NCBI GenBank assembly: GCA_944990035.1
Contig: CALYLX010000157.1
Span: 1-64,000 of the forward strand
Direction: 5' to 3'
DNA length: 64,000 nt
Source of the DNA: Clitopilus passeckerianus
Lineage: Eukaryota; Basidiomycota; Agaricomycetes; Agaricales; Entolomataceae
Position numbers and translations under genes: made by a program. Positions 12,701 to 23,035 of the stretch are shown one piece after another. The first letter of the stretch is position 1; each line of letters starts with the position of its first letter. The notes beneath the pieces were generated by a model. That model did no database searches and had not been told where the DNA came from. It saw only the letters and a program-made list of their open reading frames with translations.

Positions 12701-13358
12701 CGTCATCCTCGACCTCTTGTTTAATGTCCATTTTGACACTGGCGCCACGAGTTCCGTTGTTTCTTCTAGTTGCTCTTGCTCTTGTAGGTTTAGCCCGGGC
12801 ATTGGCTCCTCTACCGTGAACGCCGACTTCCCCAACACTAGGTGCCCTGAAGTCCTCTTTCGCGCAGAGTTCTGCCCACTCGCGAACACTCATGAACTTG
12901 CGCTTTTCTATGTTCTCTTGTCGAAACAGGCCTCCTCTCCCAAACATATGCTGTTCAATGGGTCTTTGTATCTTCACAGAAGATAGCTGGTCCTTGAGCG
13001 GAGGTAGAGAGTCGGTCCTGTGGAATATGATAGTCAATGGGCTACGCAAAATGGAGGATCTTTTTACGCACCATTCCTTGGGCGGTATTATCTTTACGAT
13101 ACCACTTCTCATCCCCCACCCTTCAATCCTCGTCACATATTGTTCAAAATCCTGAAACTCCTCCATTGTTGGCTTGAACACCGGAATGCCACGATGGGCT
13201 AATGGATCATCTTCCGGTGTTAGCCATGTCTTGCTATCCGAGTTTGGCGAAGGTGGTAGTTGAATGTCTTCAGCTCCGTAGAAATGGTCAGGTTGGGCTG
13301 GAAGCTGGGGCGAAGGCGATCTACTGGGCTTGAGAGAAGGTGAAGGTGATAATGACAT
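9728..13358 (-). CDS. KDM4/JMJD2-like JmjC histone lysine demethylase with PHD and Tudor-like region
   Basis: Fe(II)/2-oxoglutarate demethylases of this family remove methyl groups from histone H3 K9/K36 in the nucleus. The start at 13358 gives a Ser/Pro-rich leader, then the JmjN domain (GIPVFKPTMEEF, residues about 57-97). The JmjC core has GVNTPYLYFGMW, the iron-binding HVED (near 12110) and INYIHFGAPKFWYAIP; further down HAGFNLGFNCAESVNFA follows (near 11790). A cysteine-rich PHD/extended-PHD region lies at about 10870-11310 (CCLC, HEYCA, CPKAFHVSC). A small beta-rich segment (VSSGVFEVSLIRV.., near 10480) resembles the Tudor/chromo-type module expected there. The C-terminal 180 residues are rich in Y, Q, P and A. 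The frame changes once, at the GGGG at 11243-11246 (a C run on the coding strand), inside the PHD region. This is nearest to yeast Rph1/animal KDM4 in architecture. Confidence 0.93.
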
Positions 13359-16337
13359 AGTAGCTTGGATCTGGGATGGTAACCAGGCTCTTTAATGGCC
13401 TGCCGCGCAATATATAGGTCTTCAATGCTCGCTCTATTGCGTTTTGGATGTTAGACTGACGATGGCTGGATGACAAGAAGGACAAGAGCAACGACCGACT
13501 CAATGCTGTAACAACGATGGCCAGACTCCAGCCAGACAAGCCTCGGCGGAGCTTGAAACATACCAAAAAGGCAGTTTTTGCTCAGGCTCAGCCGCGCTTC
13601 CGTCAAGCGCCAAGTCTCACCCGATTCCAGGCGCTTAAGTGCTTACGTTCTCGACGCGGTTGGGTGAGGGGTGGTTCCAACTTCAAATTTGACGACTGGA
13701 AGAAACATAACAATTCTCTCTAATTTCCTAGCAGGCATATCCACCTAATATCTTCGAAAGTAGTACCATTTCCAAGAATTACTAATCGTGCCACCACAAT
13801 GACGAGCCTATATACCACCGTTTTCAAGTTACATAAAGACTAGAGCAATCGGACCGGACAAGTCATAAAGGAGAATTTATAGCCACCATTGAATTCAGTA
13901 TCTTCAACATAACCCCGTTTCGTCGCCCCCTGCGTTTCCAAACAATTTACGTTCGTCATATGTCTTCCTTCATTTCTCAACTACTTGGATCCGCCCACCG
14001 GAAGGACGTCAGCATCCAGCTATGTCGGTTATCTTCTGGCAGGCAGAATTTCGAGAGCACCGAAACAAGGAAAATGCAAAGTGCGTCCTGTCAATGGTCG
14101 GCCTAAGTTCACACATCTGATGCTATATGCCCAATCCGATGATGTCTCCTAGGAAGAAGTGAACATCTCAACCAAGATCGGTGATCACAAAATCGACCAG
14201 CACACCGAACATAGCTGCCGCGAATCTATTGCCTCAAATGTGTATGTCGTAGCCAATCACTCCGTCATCACCGGATTGATACAAATTTACAGGACTTAAA
14301 ACATACGGTGAGATGGCTCCGAGTGGAGGATTTAGGTTCCAACATTTACCGTCTGTATCAGGTTGCACGAGTGCCCGCACGGGGAAACGAGGCTGGGCTT
14401 TTCCACCGTGACGGAGGTCCTGAGAGATATTTCCCAAGCATACAGATCTGAGAGTACAGCCAAGAAGAGAGTGGCGCACACGCTGCCAAGGCTGTGCGCT
14501 CTGAATGCTCGTCACCGAGGAGGTGAACTCTATCAATGCTCAGATGATAGACATGTTGGGTTCTCAATATTCGGAACTGTCAAGAGGTGGTGATGCGTCT
14601 AAGAACCATCAAATGAGCCAGAAACTGTCAAGCAGCACAGAGAGGTAGAATTGGTGGGTGGCGTAACCAGCAACGGGGCCCCACATAAATATCCTCCTCC
14701 AGTCAAGTTTGTAAGTCAACTTACGACGTTGATTGTCACACAAAACGCAGGCATGGAAACAACGTTTGACGACACAGATGCGACTGAGACTCTGGCGATA
14801 AGATGGAACCCATATCACCTCAGTATTCATCTGAAGTCGGCGTCATGGGGAAATCAACCTGTTTGCGGGCTCGGAGTCCAGCAAGAGCGTCATTTCTCTG
14901 AATAGCAACACAGGTCTGAATGCTGTCCAAAGCTTCGGCTCGTGAGTCAAGCTTCGTCAAGCTTGTATTTGTGCGTGACTCTGAGCCAGTAGATATCGAC
15001 GTTTTCCCAGAGCTTAGCCTTTGGCGAGGTCACAGCACAGAGAAGTGCCACGGTTACCTCTTGCATCATTCTCGACGATGTCAAGATGACACAGTTCAAG
15101 TCGGGCTGTGTCTCGAGGTCGAAACGTTATTTTCCCCTCAAAGTGGCAAGGATCGACCAGAAGCGGTGCTTGAAATAGAACCGTTCTCCCGGGTCAGATT
15201 TTCAACTGTTCGGAACAACAGAAATTGCTAGGACAGGAATGACGGATCATCGGTGTTGGACCACCATCACAGAAATGATAAAATTCAGTGTCCACCTGAT
15301 ACATTTGTTTGATACAGTGTACTCTGCCTCGAGTTTACTCACCGAAGAGATTGGAAGGAACATAACAAGATTTGACATTCAAACATAGGCCGAAAGGGAA
15401 CCTGCGAATAAATGTACATCTCGCCTGTCGCCTGGTGGAAGATTCCGATATCCAGCAAACACGCGTTTCTACAATAACACAACAACCCTGCATAGTATTC
15501 CTGAGATCGTGTCAAAATCTTGGGAGGTTAAGAGGTAAAAGGAAGGACAAGATCAGGGCGGAAGACCGACGAAAAGGTCGGATATCCGTGGCTGTCCATA
15601 AAGGCACCAAATTTCGTGGGTGACTAGACATCCTCCAACCTTGTACCCTTTCGATGTGGGTCTTGTCTGAAGGCGGAGTTCGTGCGAAACCAGTTGGTGC
15701 CCTCGAGGCAACCATCTAATACAACATTATTCCAATAATCTCCGTGCATCCAAGGGGTTGGAGGTCCCAAAAGGGCCCGCCACCTCGCAAGACAATTACT
15801 CCCCGGGTTACATAATTCGCGTGTCCCTGAGTTTTACCTTTACGTCCTGAAAACCTAGTCTTCTCCTGGTACCAAGCTGGCCACGAAATTCAAAATCTCG
15901 CGCTCTTTGAACGATTTTGACGTGACTAGCGTTCCTCAGCAATCAGATTGCCGTTCACGCTCGTGGTAATTGTTGGACCTGAAATAAATGAATTCTGACA
16001 GCGATTGGAAGGAGCAGTGCAAACTCCATTCTCCTTCCTTGGAACACGGAGGCTGTCCGAGCGCTCGATCACATCATATATAGAGTGGTTGCCCTGTCTG
16101 TGAATTCATCATCCTTGATAAGACCGCGTTTTCTTGGTCGTCAACTACTTATACTCTGTACCTGCGACAAAAGTCTGCTATTCCGGCTGCAGCCTCCTCG
16201 TTCCCTCGTCTCGGTTGATGAACAGTGGTCAACCTAGCAGCCAGCCAAGTGGTCAACGCTCCTCGACCTCACGCGCTACAGGTCGGTCACGCAACTAGCC
16301 TACTCAATACCTTTGACACCAACCAAGAACTACAGCC
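13359..16337. other. Long gene-poor region, about 3.0 kb
   Basis: Lies between the divergently transcribed demethylase and zinc-finger genes. The frames present are at most about 100 codons, overlap on both strands and show no domain, signal peptide or splice-consistent extension. Near 13740-14240 and 15700-16330 the sequence has mixed, non-coding-like composition. It may hold extended regulatory DNA or a non-coding transcript for the transcription factor gene, but the sequence alone does not show one. Confidence 0.5.
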
Positions 16338-17375
16338 ATGCCATACGCCAATTACCAGACAGAGCAAGAAAGACATCCCGACATACTCTCTAGCATGTTC
16401 GATACCTATGGAGACACTCTCACTCACTCGCAAGGGCAGTTATACATGACGGATCCATTCTACAGTATGTGTCCAGCTGACCTTGTCCTTGTCGTGCCTC
16501 ACTGACTCGATGCTTCTAGGTGGCCAAAGCTGGGTGCCATCAGAACGTATCAGCGTTGGACCGAGTGAGTTTCCCCCTTATTTCTGGTCCACTCAGATGA
16601 CTGACTTAGCCCCGAAGATCCATCATGCCATCCCCAACTCCTTCACCCCCATTACTCGACGAATGATGCATATGGACAAACATCTGACTGGGCCTGGAAT
16701 CAACCGCACTGTTCCCAAAGCTTTCCCGGTGCTCGAACAGATTCTGTAGTTGGCTCTGCACTCCTGTCACCGAGTGGTTCATCACAGTACTCATATTCAG
16801 AATCAGAACGAGGTGAGAACAGTTTAACATTATCTCTGAATCCCAACTCACAACCATATTCAGCAACACCCTCGCCGATGCAACTCAACGAGTTCTCAAA
16901 CGTTTTCGAGTCCGATTTTACACGTGGTGTAAGCGCACCCCATTCCCTTTCATTAGCCTCCTCCATAACGAGGCGACGTGCCTCGTATGGTGGTCCAACA
17001 GGGTCCCCGTACAGTCGCCAGTCCCCCGATCTCCGCAAATCCCGGGAGCCTTCACCAACTCTCAGCGACCCCGACAGCAAAAGACGTTTCCCATGTCTTG
17101 TCGATGGCTGTACGCGACGTTTCACGAGCCAATACACTCTCAAAGTACACATGGAAGCGCACAAGCCGAAACCCCGTGTCGCTTTCCCATGTACGATGGG
17201 CTGTTCAGAAACATTTTCTCGACAACACGACCGCCTTCGACATGAGGTTGCAAAACACGGCAAAGTCTGTGAATTCCTCTGCGACGACTGTGGTCGATTT
17301 TTCTCCTCAAGTAAAACGCTTGGCAATCATAGATGCCCTGTTGCGCAGGGCGGCACCCGCTGGGTGCACATATAG
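16338..17375 (+). CDS. C2H2 zinc-finger transcription factor
   Basis: A small DNA-binding protein, probably nuclear. Four exons fit by eye: 16338-16464, 16520-16564, 16618-16812 and 16864-17375, with introns of 50-55 nt starting GTATGT, GTGAGT and GTGAGA. The N-terminal 150 residues are Ser, Gln, Tyr and Pro-rich with no domain, as in many fungal regulators. Three zinc fingers occupy the C-terminal 80 residues. Finger 1 is C-x4-C-x12-H-x3-H (FPCLVDGCTRRF..HMEAH). Finger 2 is C-x3-C-x12-H-x4-H (CTMGC..HEVAKH). Finger 3 is C-x2-C-x12-H-x-C (CDDCGRFF..HRC), a shortened variant. A basic, Ser-Pro-rich segment precedes the fingers. No orthologue name can be given. The third-exon acceptor at 16617 was chosen because it keeps a long frame that joins the zinc-finger exon. 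Confidence 0.88.
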
Positions 17376-19281
17376 CATTTCTTTTCTCTCTTCTCTATGG
17401 GTTAGGAGAATGGACCTTGTACTTTTATCGATTAATGACTTCTGCACCTTCGACATTGTAATTTCTATTTACCCCATGAACGAATTCTGACTCACTTATG
17501 AATCAGAGGTTTATGCCGCATTTTATTTTTAGTTATACAACCTAATTGTACATACTACAAAGCACTCTATAAATATGTACTTATTGAAAATCACCTTAGA
17601 CAGAATCTTTTGTTTGAGGCCGAGAACAAACCGTGACTGGTCAAATTGTTACAATGGCAATTTGTTGTTCTACCGTGAACCCAGTCACCGATCGACCCGA
17701 CGAGGCAATCTTCAACTCAGATTGACAGCTCATGCATCATGGCTTCGTGCTCCATTTGATTAGTGCCGATCCTTCCCACGCAGAACGTACAGCATTTTTA
17801 CGAGATTCAGTTGAGGCGATGTTTAAACGACGACTGTATTCGCAACCTCACGTCAACCTGTGGAAAAACCATGGATTAGTCGAGAATTTATTCAAACGTT
17901 GAGATCGTGTGCCCCAAGTAATTGTCTCCGAGTGATGAGCCCAGCTGGCTGTGGGGATCAACCCGCCACTGAGGGCAATAGACAGGAACGGCACAAGCAC
18001 GAAGATCACCCTCGCTAGCACAGCAAATGTCTGATAATTTCCTGCAGACGATGAAGCCTGAATTTATCCGAAACCGACAATTTCATGAATGGGTGTCATT
18101 AAAGCGGCGTGAGATGAGGTACAGCTGCTCAACTGGGAGGGCCTCCAGAGGATGTTATTTTCTTCGGTTGAATACAGGGAATCGTTAGTGTTGGGTACCT
18201 CGGGTCTTCATTTCCAAGGGTTTCCAAGCGTAACATCGAAAATACGAGCCTACAATGAGAGCCGTAAAACCTCCCTCTTGAATTGATTCCTTAGTGAAAA
18301 GACCGAAGCCCTCCATTGATTCCTACGACAGTTAGCCTTTCACGTGCCTTACGCCAATCTTTCTATCTGTTTCCCGTGATTGATTCGAAAGTTCGAAAGT
18401 GATGAGGGTTGTGATACTTGAGATATCGACGGTAGTCCACCTAGATCGAACAAACCGGGAGGAAAGCTGGGCCGATTCCTCGAAGGCCGGGAGTCCGAAT
18501 CGCGTAGTATGAAGGGCTTGTAGAGTTAAGCCTAAACGAAGTAGGAGTGTCCTCGAGGCGACTGTGTCTTCAGTAGCGTCGGGGACTATGGTAGTTAAGG
18601 CGGCTCCGACATTCTCGTTTCCTTACTATCAACCTGGGTGCCTTTCTTGCGTACACCGAAAGTCAGGGGTCAAAATCACATTAGAAGTTATCTCCAGTCA
18701 ACTCAACAGCAGGTGAGGCCTTCGATCTGTGTGATCTGCTATGCCATGCAAAGGTAGAAGCGATCGGGACCTGATCAGAATGCATCAGGTAGAAATTCTC
18801 GTCCGGGACTCCCGAATCATTCCTACAAGCATAATGAAGTACATATGTTTTTATTGCCGATATTTTACCTGCAAATAGACCAAAGGTACAGGGCTTTGGC
18901 TGCTGGCAGGAAAGCGAATGAGCGCCCAACGTCATATTAGACTAATTGAAGTGGGGAGAGATAACAAAGCAGGTTCAGGTGCGGATCTATTCAAGGCTCA
19001 TTTTCGAGCAAATCCAGGACTCTCAGCTACATTCCAATGTTGTCTAGGCGGGCCACGAGGATGTGAGCATGAGGCATCAACGAGGCCCAGCCAGGTCTGG
19101 ACATTGCAGGACAGTGGCGTCAACCAGCGTGATTCTTGCAAGAGCAAACTATCCGTCTCGAGCAGGTGGTTTTGACCCCAGTAAACTTGTTGCAGTGCAA
19201 ACACTGGTTCAGAAATCAGAAGTTGAAGCTTGAAGTTGTTGAGGAGATTGTGTTTGGTCGAGTTTGCAGAAAGCCGCAACT
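17376..19281. other. Gene-poor region, about 1.9 kb
   Basis: Between two plus-strand genes. The longest frames are under 95 codons, lie on both strands and look random. The part at 17500-17600 is AT-rich and is probably the zinc-finger gene's 3' flank. No tRNA, repeat or mobile element was recognised. Confidence 0.5.
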
Positions 19282-20719
19282 ATGGACCGTCCTCGTCGTT
19301 CAACCCGTGCTCCTCCCCGTACACGCCAGGATACCAGCCCACGCACTACGCCGACTAAAGCATCGCCCTCAGCACCAGCCAAAACTACGAAAAAAAACTA
19401 GAGACTTTGACCCAGATGAACCGCAATCATTCCTCAATTACTTGGTCGCAAACCCGAAAAGTCTCTTGACTCGAATGGACATCTCTGTAAGCATTGGCCG
19501 GCTAAGGGTTGACCGAAGGGTCTCAATAAATGGCTAACAGCGGTCCTTGTATGTAGGATGTTGTGAATGCATCTGCATGGGGCATGTTACCTGAGGAAGA
19601 TCGAGCTGAGCTTGCCAAGCTTCTTCCTCCGACTGCCTTCGACGATTTTGCGCCCTCCTTGGATGACTTTCATCCCTCTTTAGATCGGGACCAGCCCTCA
19701 GAAAAGGGTAGGCAACTTGGTTCTTCTATCATGAATTGGATGAATCACATAAATTCAGGTCCTCCACAGCAGAAGACCCCAGAACCTGACTCAATGGAAG
19801 TCGATCCTGACCCAAAGGCCTCCCAACCTATGCCGACACGGGAACCTTCTGCTGCCTTCTTCGCCGACTCTCAGTATTTCCTTGCTGCCGCCCATACCTG
19901 GCAGGATCACATATATTCCAAATGGACTTCAGATGCGCATAAAGAGAGGGTTGCTAGATACCTCGAAGGTGTACAAAACGGCACTTTGGCGGCCCCATGG
20001 AAGGATGAAGTCTGGGAGAGGGATCACAAATCTGTTGCTGTTGTAGACGACATCGAGGCCGAAGTGCCCGAAGCGCCTACAGCTCGCAAGGGCAAAGGAA
20101 GGAGCAAAGTCGTAGCTGATCAAGCTTGAATTCCATTGCTGGGTTAGCTGCACCATGTCTCTCTATTGACAAACCTACTGATCACTCGTTTCCAGTGAGG
20201 CGAGAGAAGTCCGGGTACCTACGCTTGTCAAAGCTGAAGTTTTCCGTGCTGGGGACATCATAGCCTACAGACGGCATTTCGTCCAGTCCGGGGTCACCAT
20301 CGTGAAGGATGTCCTTGTGCGCGTTTAATGGACATTGTTTTCCGCGGCCATGGCTCATATGATTCCTCATTCTCACAGATTGAATCCATCGGAAAATCTC
20401 ACTCGCTCAACGTGCTGTTTGAGCCAGGAGAAACCCCACATCTTCCGCAATCACTTCTGCTCCCAAACCCAGCTGGTCCCGACGAAGGTTCCTCCATATT
20501 GTCTGCAACGATCACTACCCCAACCATGCTAGAGACCGCAATTCTGGACACAGACGGTAGGGTGGATAAGACTAAGCGGGCGAACAGTAATGCTTGGAAA
20601 CATTTCACGGTATATAGATGGAGGGGTCACGGGGTCGGTGATCTTGAAATGACAAGGGTGGCAGAGAGAACCATGGGACGATGTTCTACCTCAGGGGAAC
20701 TTATTATCATGAACGATGA
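19282..20719 (+). CDS. ASX-homology (ASXH/DEUBAD) domain protein
   Basis: DEUBAD domains bind and activate or inhibit UCH-family deubiquitinases; in animals ASXL pairs with BAP1 and RPN13/INO80G pair with UCH37. The start at 19282 gives a basic leader MDRPRRSTRAPPRTR.. The DEUBAD-like part runs NPKSLLTRMDIS, then after an intron (acceptor 19556) DVVNASAWGMLPEEDR, ELAKLLPPTAF, then a helix with AFFADSQYFLAAAHTWQ and LAAPWKDEVWE. After a likely intron (20112-20199) a small beta-rich domain follows (VKAEVFRAGDIIAYRRHF), then another intron (20317-20378) and the C-terminus, which ends GGRENHGTMFYLRG. Two single-base frame breaks occur: an A8 run at 19390-19397 (seven fit) and AAA at 20647-20649 (four fit). 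A 51-nt GT..AG in-frame segment at about 19709-19759 may be a further intron. The gene is convergent with the deubiquitinase next door, 158 bp between stops. Confidence 0.8.
19390..19397. repeat. A8 homopolymer at a frame break
   Basis: Eight A residues inside the basic leader of the ASXH protein. In the frame of the start codon they lead to a stop at once; with seven A residues the frame passes into the conserved domain. A likely slip or consensus-error site. Confidence 0.8.
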
Positions 20720-20877
20720 AGTCGCATTGCCACAAATAATGTCCCGCTTTCCCTATCACTGCCTGTCATGCCTTTTTCGCCCGTACCCATGTAGCTCAAT
20801 GTAATGTATCATACACATGCAACCAACATATTTCAAAGGTCTACAACATTCGACCTGCCAGCTATTATTCCAAGAGT

Positions 20878-22701
20878 TCATCTCTTCACCTTCGTTCCTG
20901 CTTTGCCTTTGGGTATCTTCTTCCCCTCCTCGTCAATGCCAAGCAAAGGTTTGAGTAGCCCTTTATCGTTCAGCTTCTCCATGAAACCTCGTAGAAAGGT
21001 CTCGTAATCCCAGGTACGCCTGATATGATCCGTCTGTAATGCGATTCGGCTGGGGCCTGAGGGTGAGCAAACGGAAACAACTCACATTCGACCTGGTAGC
21101 TTTCGTCAACTCATCCTCGACTGCGATATTGGCCCTAATGATATCGCTTGCGCAGGACACCCATGTCGGGAGTAACTGCTCTGCATTATCGGTACCCATT
21201 GTCATGATTGCCATGTCCTGCTCCATCTTGCGAGCACCAAAATCGGCTGCAAATGTTTTGCTGGTATACGTCCTTTCAGTAATGCCTCGAACGGTTGTGA
21301 GGAGATCCTGATCGACCTGGATGAAAAAAAAGTCAATTTGGGCCTTTTCGCGCAAGAAAGAACATACATTGGACTCCCAACCTTCCTGCAAGCTTTTCTC
21401 CAGTCTCTCCTTTTTCCGAAGGAGCATCTGAAGCTCATCGCTCGCCTTTTCATACAACCCATCCACCACAGCCAATAAGCTGAATTTGATGTTTTCACCT
21501 CCATCAGCCGAACCTCCATATTTCTCCATCTTCATTCGCAATGCTGGCCTGACGACATCCATCCATCCCGAGTCGAATGAACATCCTCCGTGCAGAAGCC
21601 GTTCCCATTCACGTCGCTTTCAGGAGGTGTGGTGGCGAGCTCTCCAACCTCCAACGGACCGCTCTTCAACCCATCCAACTCCCAAACTTTTCCATAGGCA
21701 GGAACGTATCCAATGAAATGGTACACCTCCTCCTTCTCCTCTTCAGCCTTCTTGTCTCTCTGTTCCGCCCTCTTCTTCGCAACTGCTCGACGTTCTTCAG
21801 CTTCACTATCCGACGACGGTTCTGGAGAGGTAGAATCAGCGCGTTTGCCTCGGCGAGGTCGTTTCTTCGGTGGAGGACGAGTGCCCTCGTAGGAGCAGAT
21901 TCCTTTTGTTTAGCTGCTTTGGCAAGCGCTTTCTCTTTCGTCTCGGCTTCCCGTAAAGTCGTTGTGGCTAGGGAATTGATGGCGCCACGAAGGTCAGCAG
22001 GTCTACCAGGAAGGTATCAGGCTCAAAACCAAGAGATCGAAAAAGGAACAAGCACACCTCGACAAGGAATTGTGAGCCTCCCGGATAAGATGCGAATTGG
22101 TAATCGCTAGCCCTTTCATCTAGATGGTAATTGATTAACCAGTGGAAATACGGAATAGGAAGAATAGGATACTTCTGGTGACATCGCTGCGGTCTCCGAC
22201 TTGAATGTTCGGAGATCCTCTCCGATGTTCACAGTGGGGCAGTTAAGCAGGATATTGAGGAGTGCATGGGTAGCGCAAGCATCGTCACTGAGTTGGTTCG
22301 CGAACCAGACGCGTTCCGCCGCTGGGTCGTCGAAGTCTGCAGGTCGGTGGTTATCTTTGCGCCATAGGAAGCAGAATATGAGGCCATGTGGGCTCAAATG
22401 ATCGACTGCCCAGGGTTCTATATCATAGAGTTCGACCAATTCGATGCCCTTTACACCCAATTTCCGTGTCAATGTCGTGAAAACCCCTGGTTTCAGGCAA
22501 TGTTAGGAAAGTTGTATTCAAACGCGGAGAAATACACTTGCAAGGATCAGATTCTATCACAGCGAAAGGACCACCAACAAGATCAAGCTCCTTGGCTTGA
22601 TGTTCTCCATTCTGTGAGCTTGGTGGTGGTGGTAGCTCGATGGCAGATGACATTACTGAGTTGACGCGGTAGGCGCTCGTGTTGGAGTTCCGCCGTTGCA
22701 C
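20878..22701 (-). CDS. uch2: Ubiquitin carboxyl-terminal hydrolase, UCHL5/UCH37 type
   Basis: A cysteine protease of peptidase family C12 that trims ubiquitin from conjugates, at the proteasome and, in animals, in INO80; UCHL5 is called Uch2 in fission yeast. The start is 22701, or an inner ATG 16 codons on; then GGPFAVIESDP and, after an intron, LTRKLGVKGIELVELYD. The catalytic region reads WFANQLSDDACAT (oxyanion Gln and nucleophile Cys), and later VYHFIGYVPAYGKVWELDG (catalytic His and Asp). The crossover-loop region is basic and acidic. The C-terminal ULD-type helical part (WMDVVRPALRMKMEKYGG.. and ..YETFLRGFMEKLNDKGLL..) and a Lys-rich tail follow; this tail region is what DEUBAD proteins bind. 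Two frame breaks: near CCC at 21884-21886, and at the ATCC repeat at 21557-21568, where one more 4-base unit would restore the frame. All catalytic residues are kept. Confidence 0.92.
21557..21568. repeat. (ATCC)3 tetranucleotide repeat inside the UCHL5-type gene
   Basis: Three perfect tandem ATCC units, read GGAT on the coding strand. The reading frame before the repeat ends ..DGWM and the frame after it starts MDVVRP..; four units instead of three would join them. So this is either a true length polymorphism or a collapsed repeat. Confidence 0.65.
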
Positions 22702-23035
22702 ATTGCAACTTTCATCACGACTTCCACCTCGTTCTGGTCGTTTGCCTCGTTCTCGCTTTCCAAAGGCACCATCCTTTGAACGTTGCTAAATGTTCTACCG
22801 ACGCCGAGACAAATAAGCTCCGGATCTATCTTTGGTTATTGCATTTCTGCGATATTACTGGCTGGCAGCAATCCCATAAGCGGCGTTTCCTCGGGGCATC
22901 GTAGGCACAAAGACTACGGCCCGCCTTCCCATCTCTGCGACGATCAGCCGGTACAACTCCTGAATCCACTGTGGCACATAAAAGGCTTAGATACTGCTGG
23001 GATGGGGTCGCAAAAATCATCACTGATAACCCAAC
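22702..23035. promoter_or_regulatory. Shared divergent promoter region of the deubiquitinase and glucanase genes
   Basis: A 334-bp gap between two start codons that face away from each other (22701 minus, 23036 plus), so it must contain both promoters. No specific factor site is claimed. Confidence 0.55.

Noticed and set aside
13359..16337. Hidden gene in the 3-kb gap
   Set aside because: All frames are short, overlap on both strands and none can be joined by plausible introns into a known domain.
18340..18420. TTCGAAAGTTCGAAAG as a tRNA T-arm
   Set aside because: No acceptor stem or anticodon arm pairs around it; it is a short direct repeat only.
19136..19281. Using the open frame upstream of 19282 as the start of the ASXH protein, which avoids the A8 frame break
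   Set aside because: The peptide it gives (..LWTVLVVQPVLLPVHARIP..) is unlike a nuclear protein, while MDRPRRSTRAPPRTR from 19282 is typical. Kept only as a second choice.
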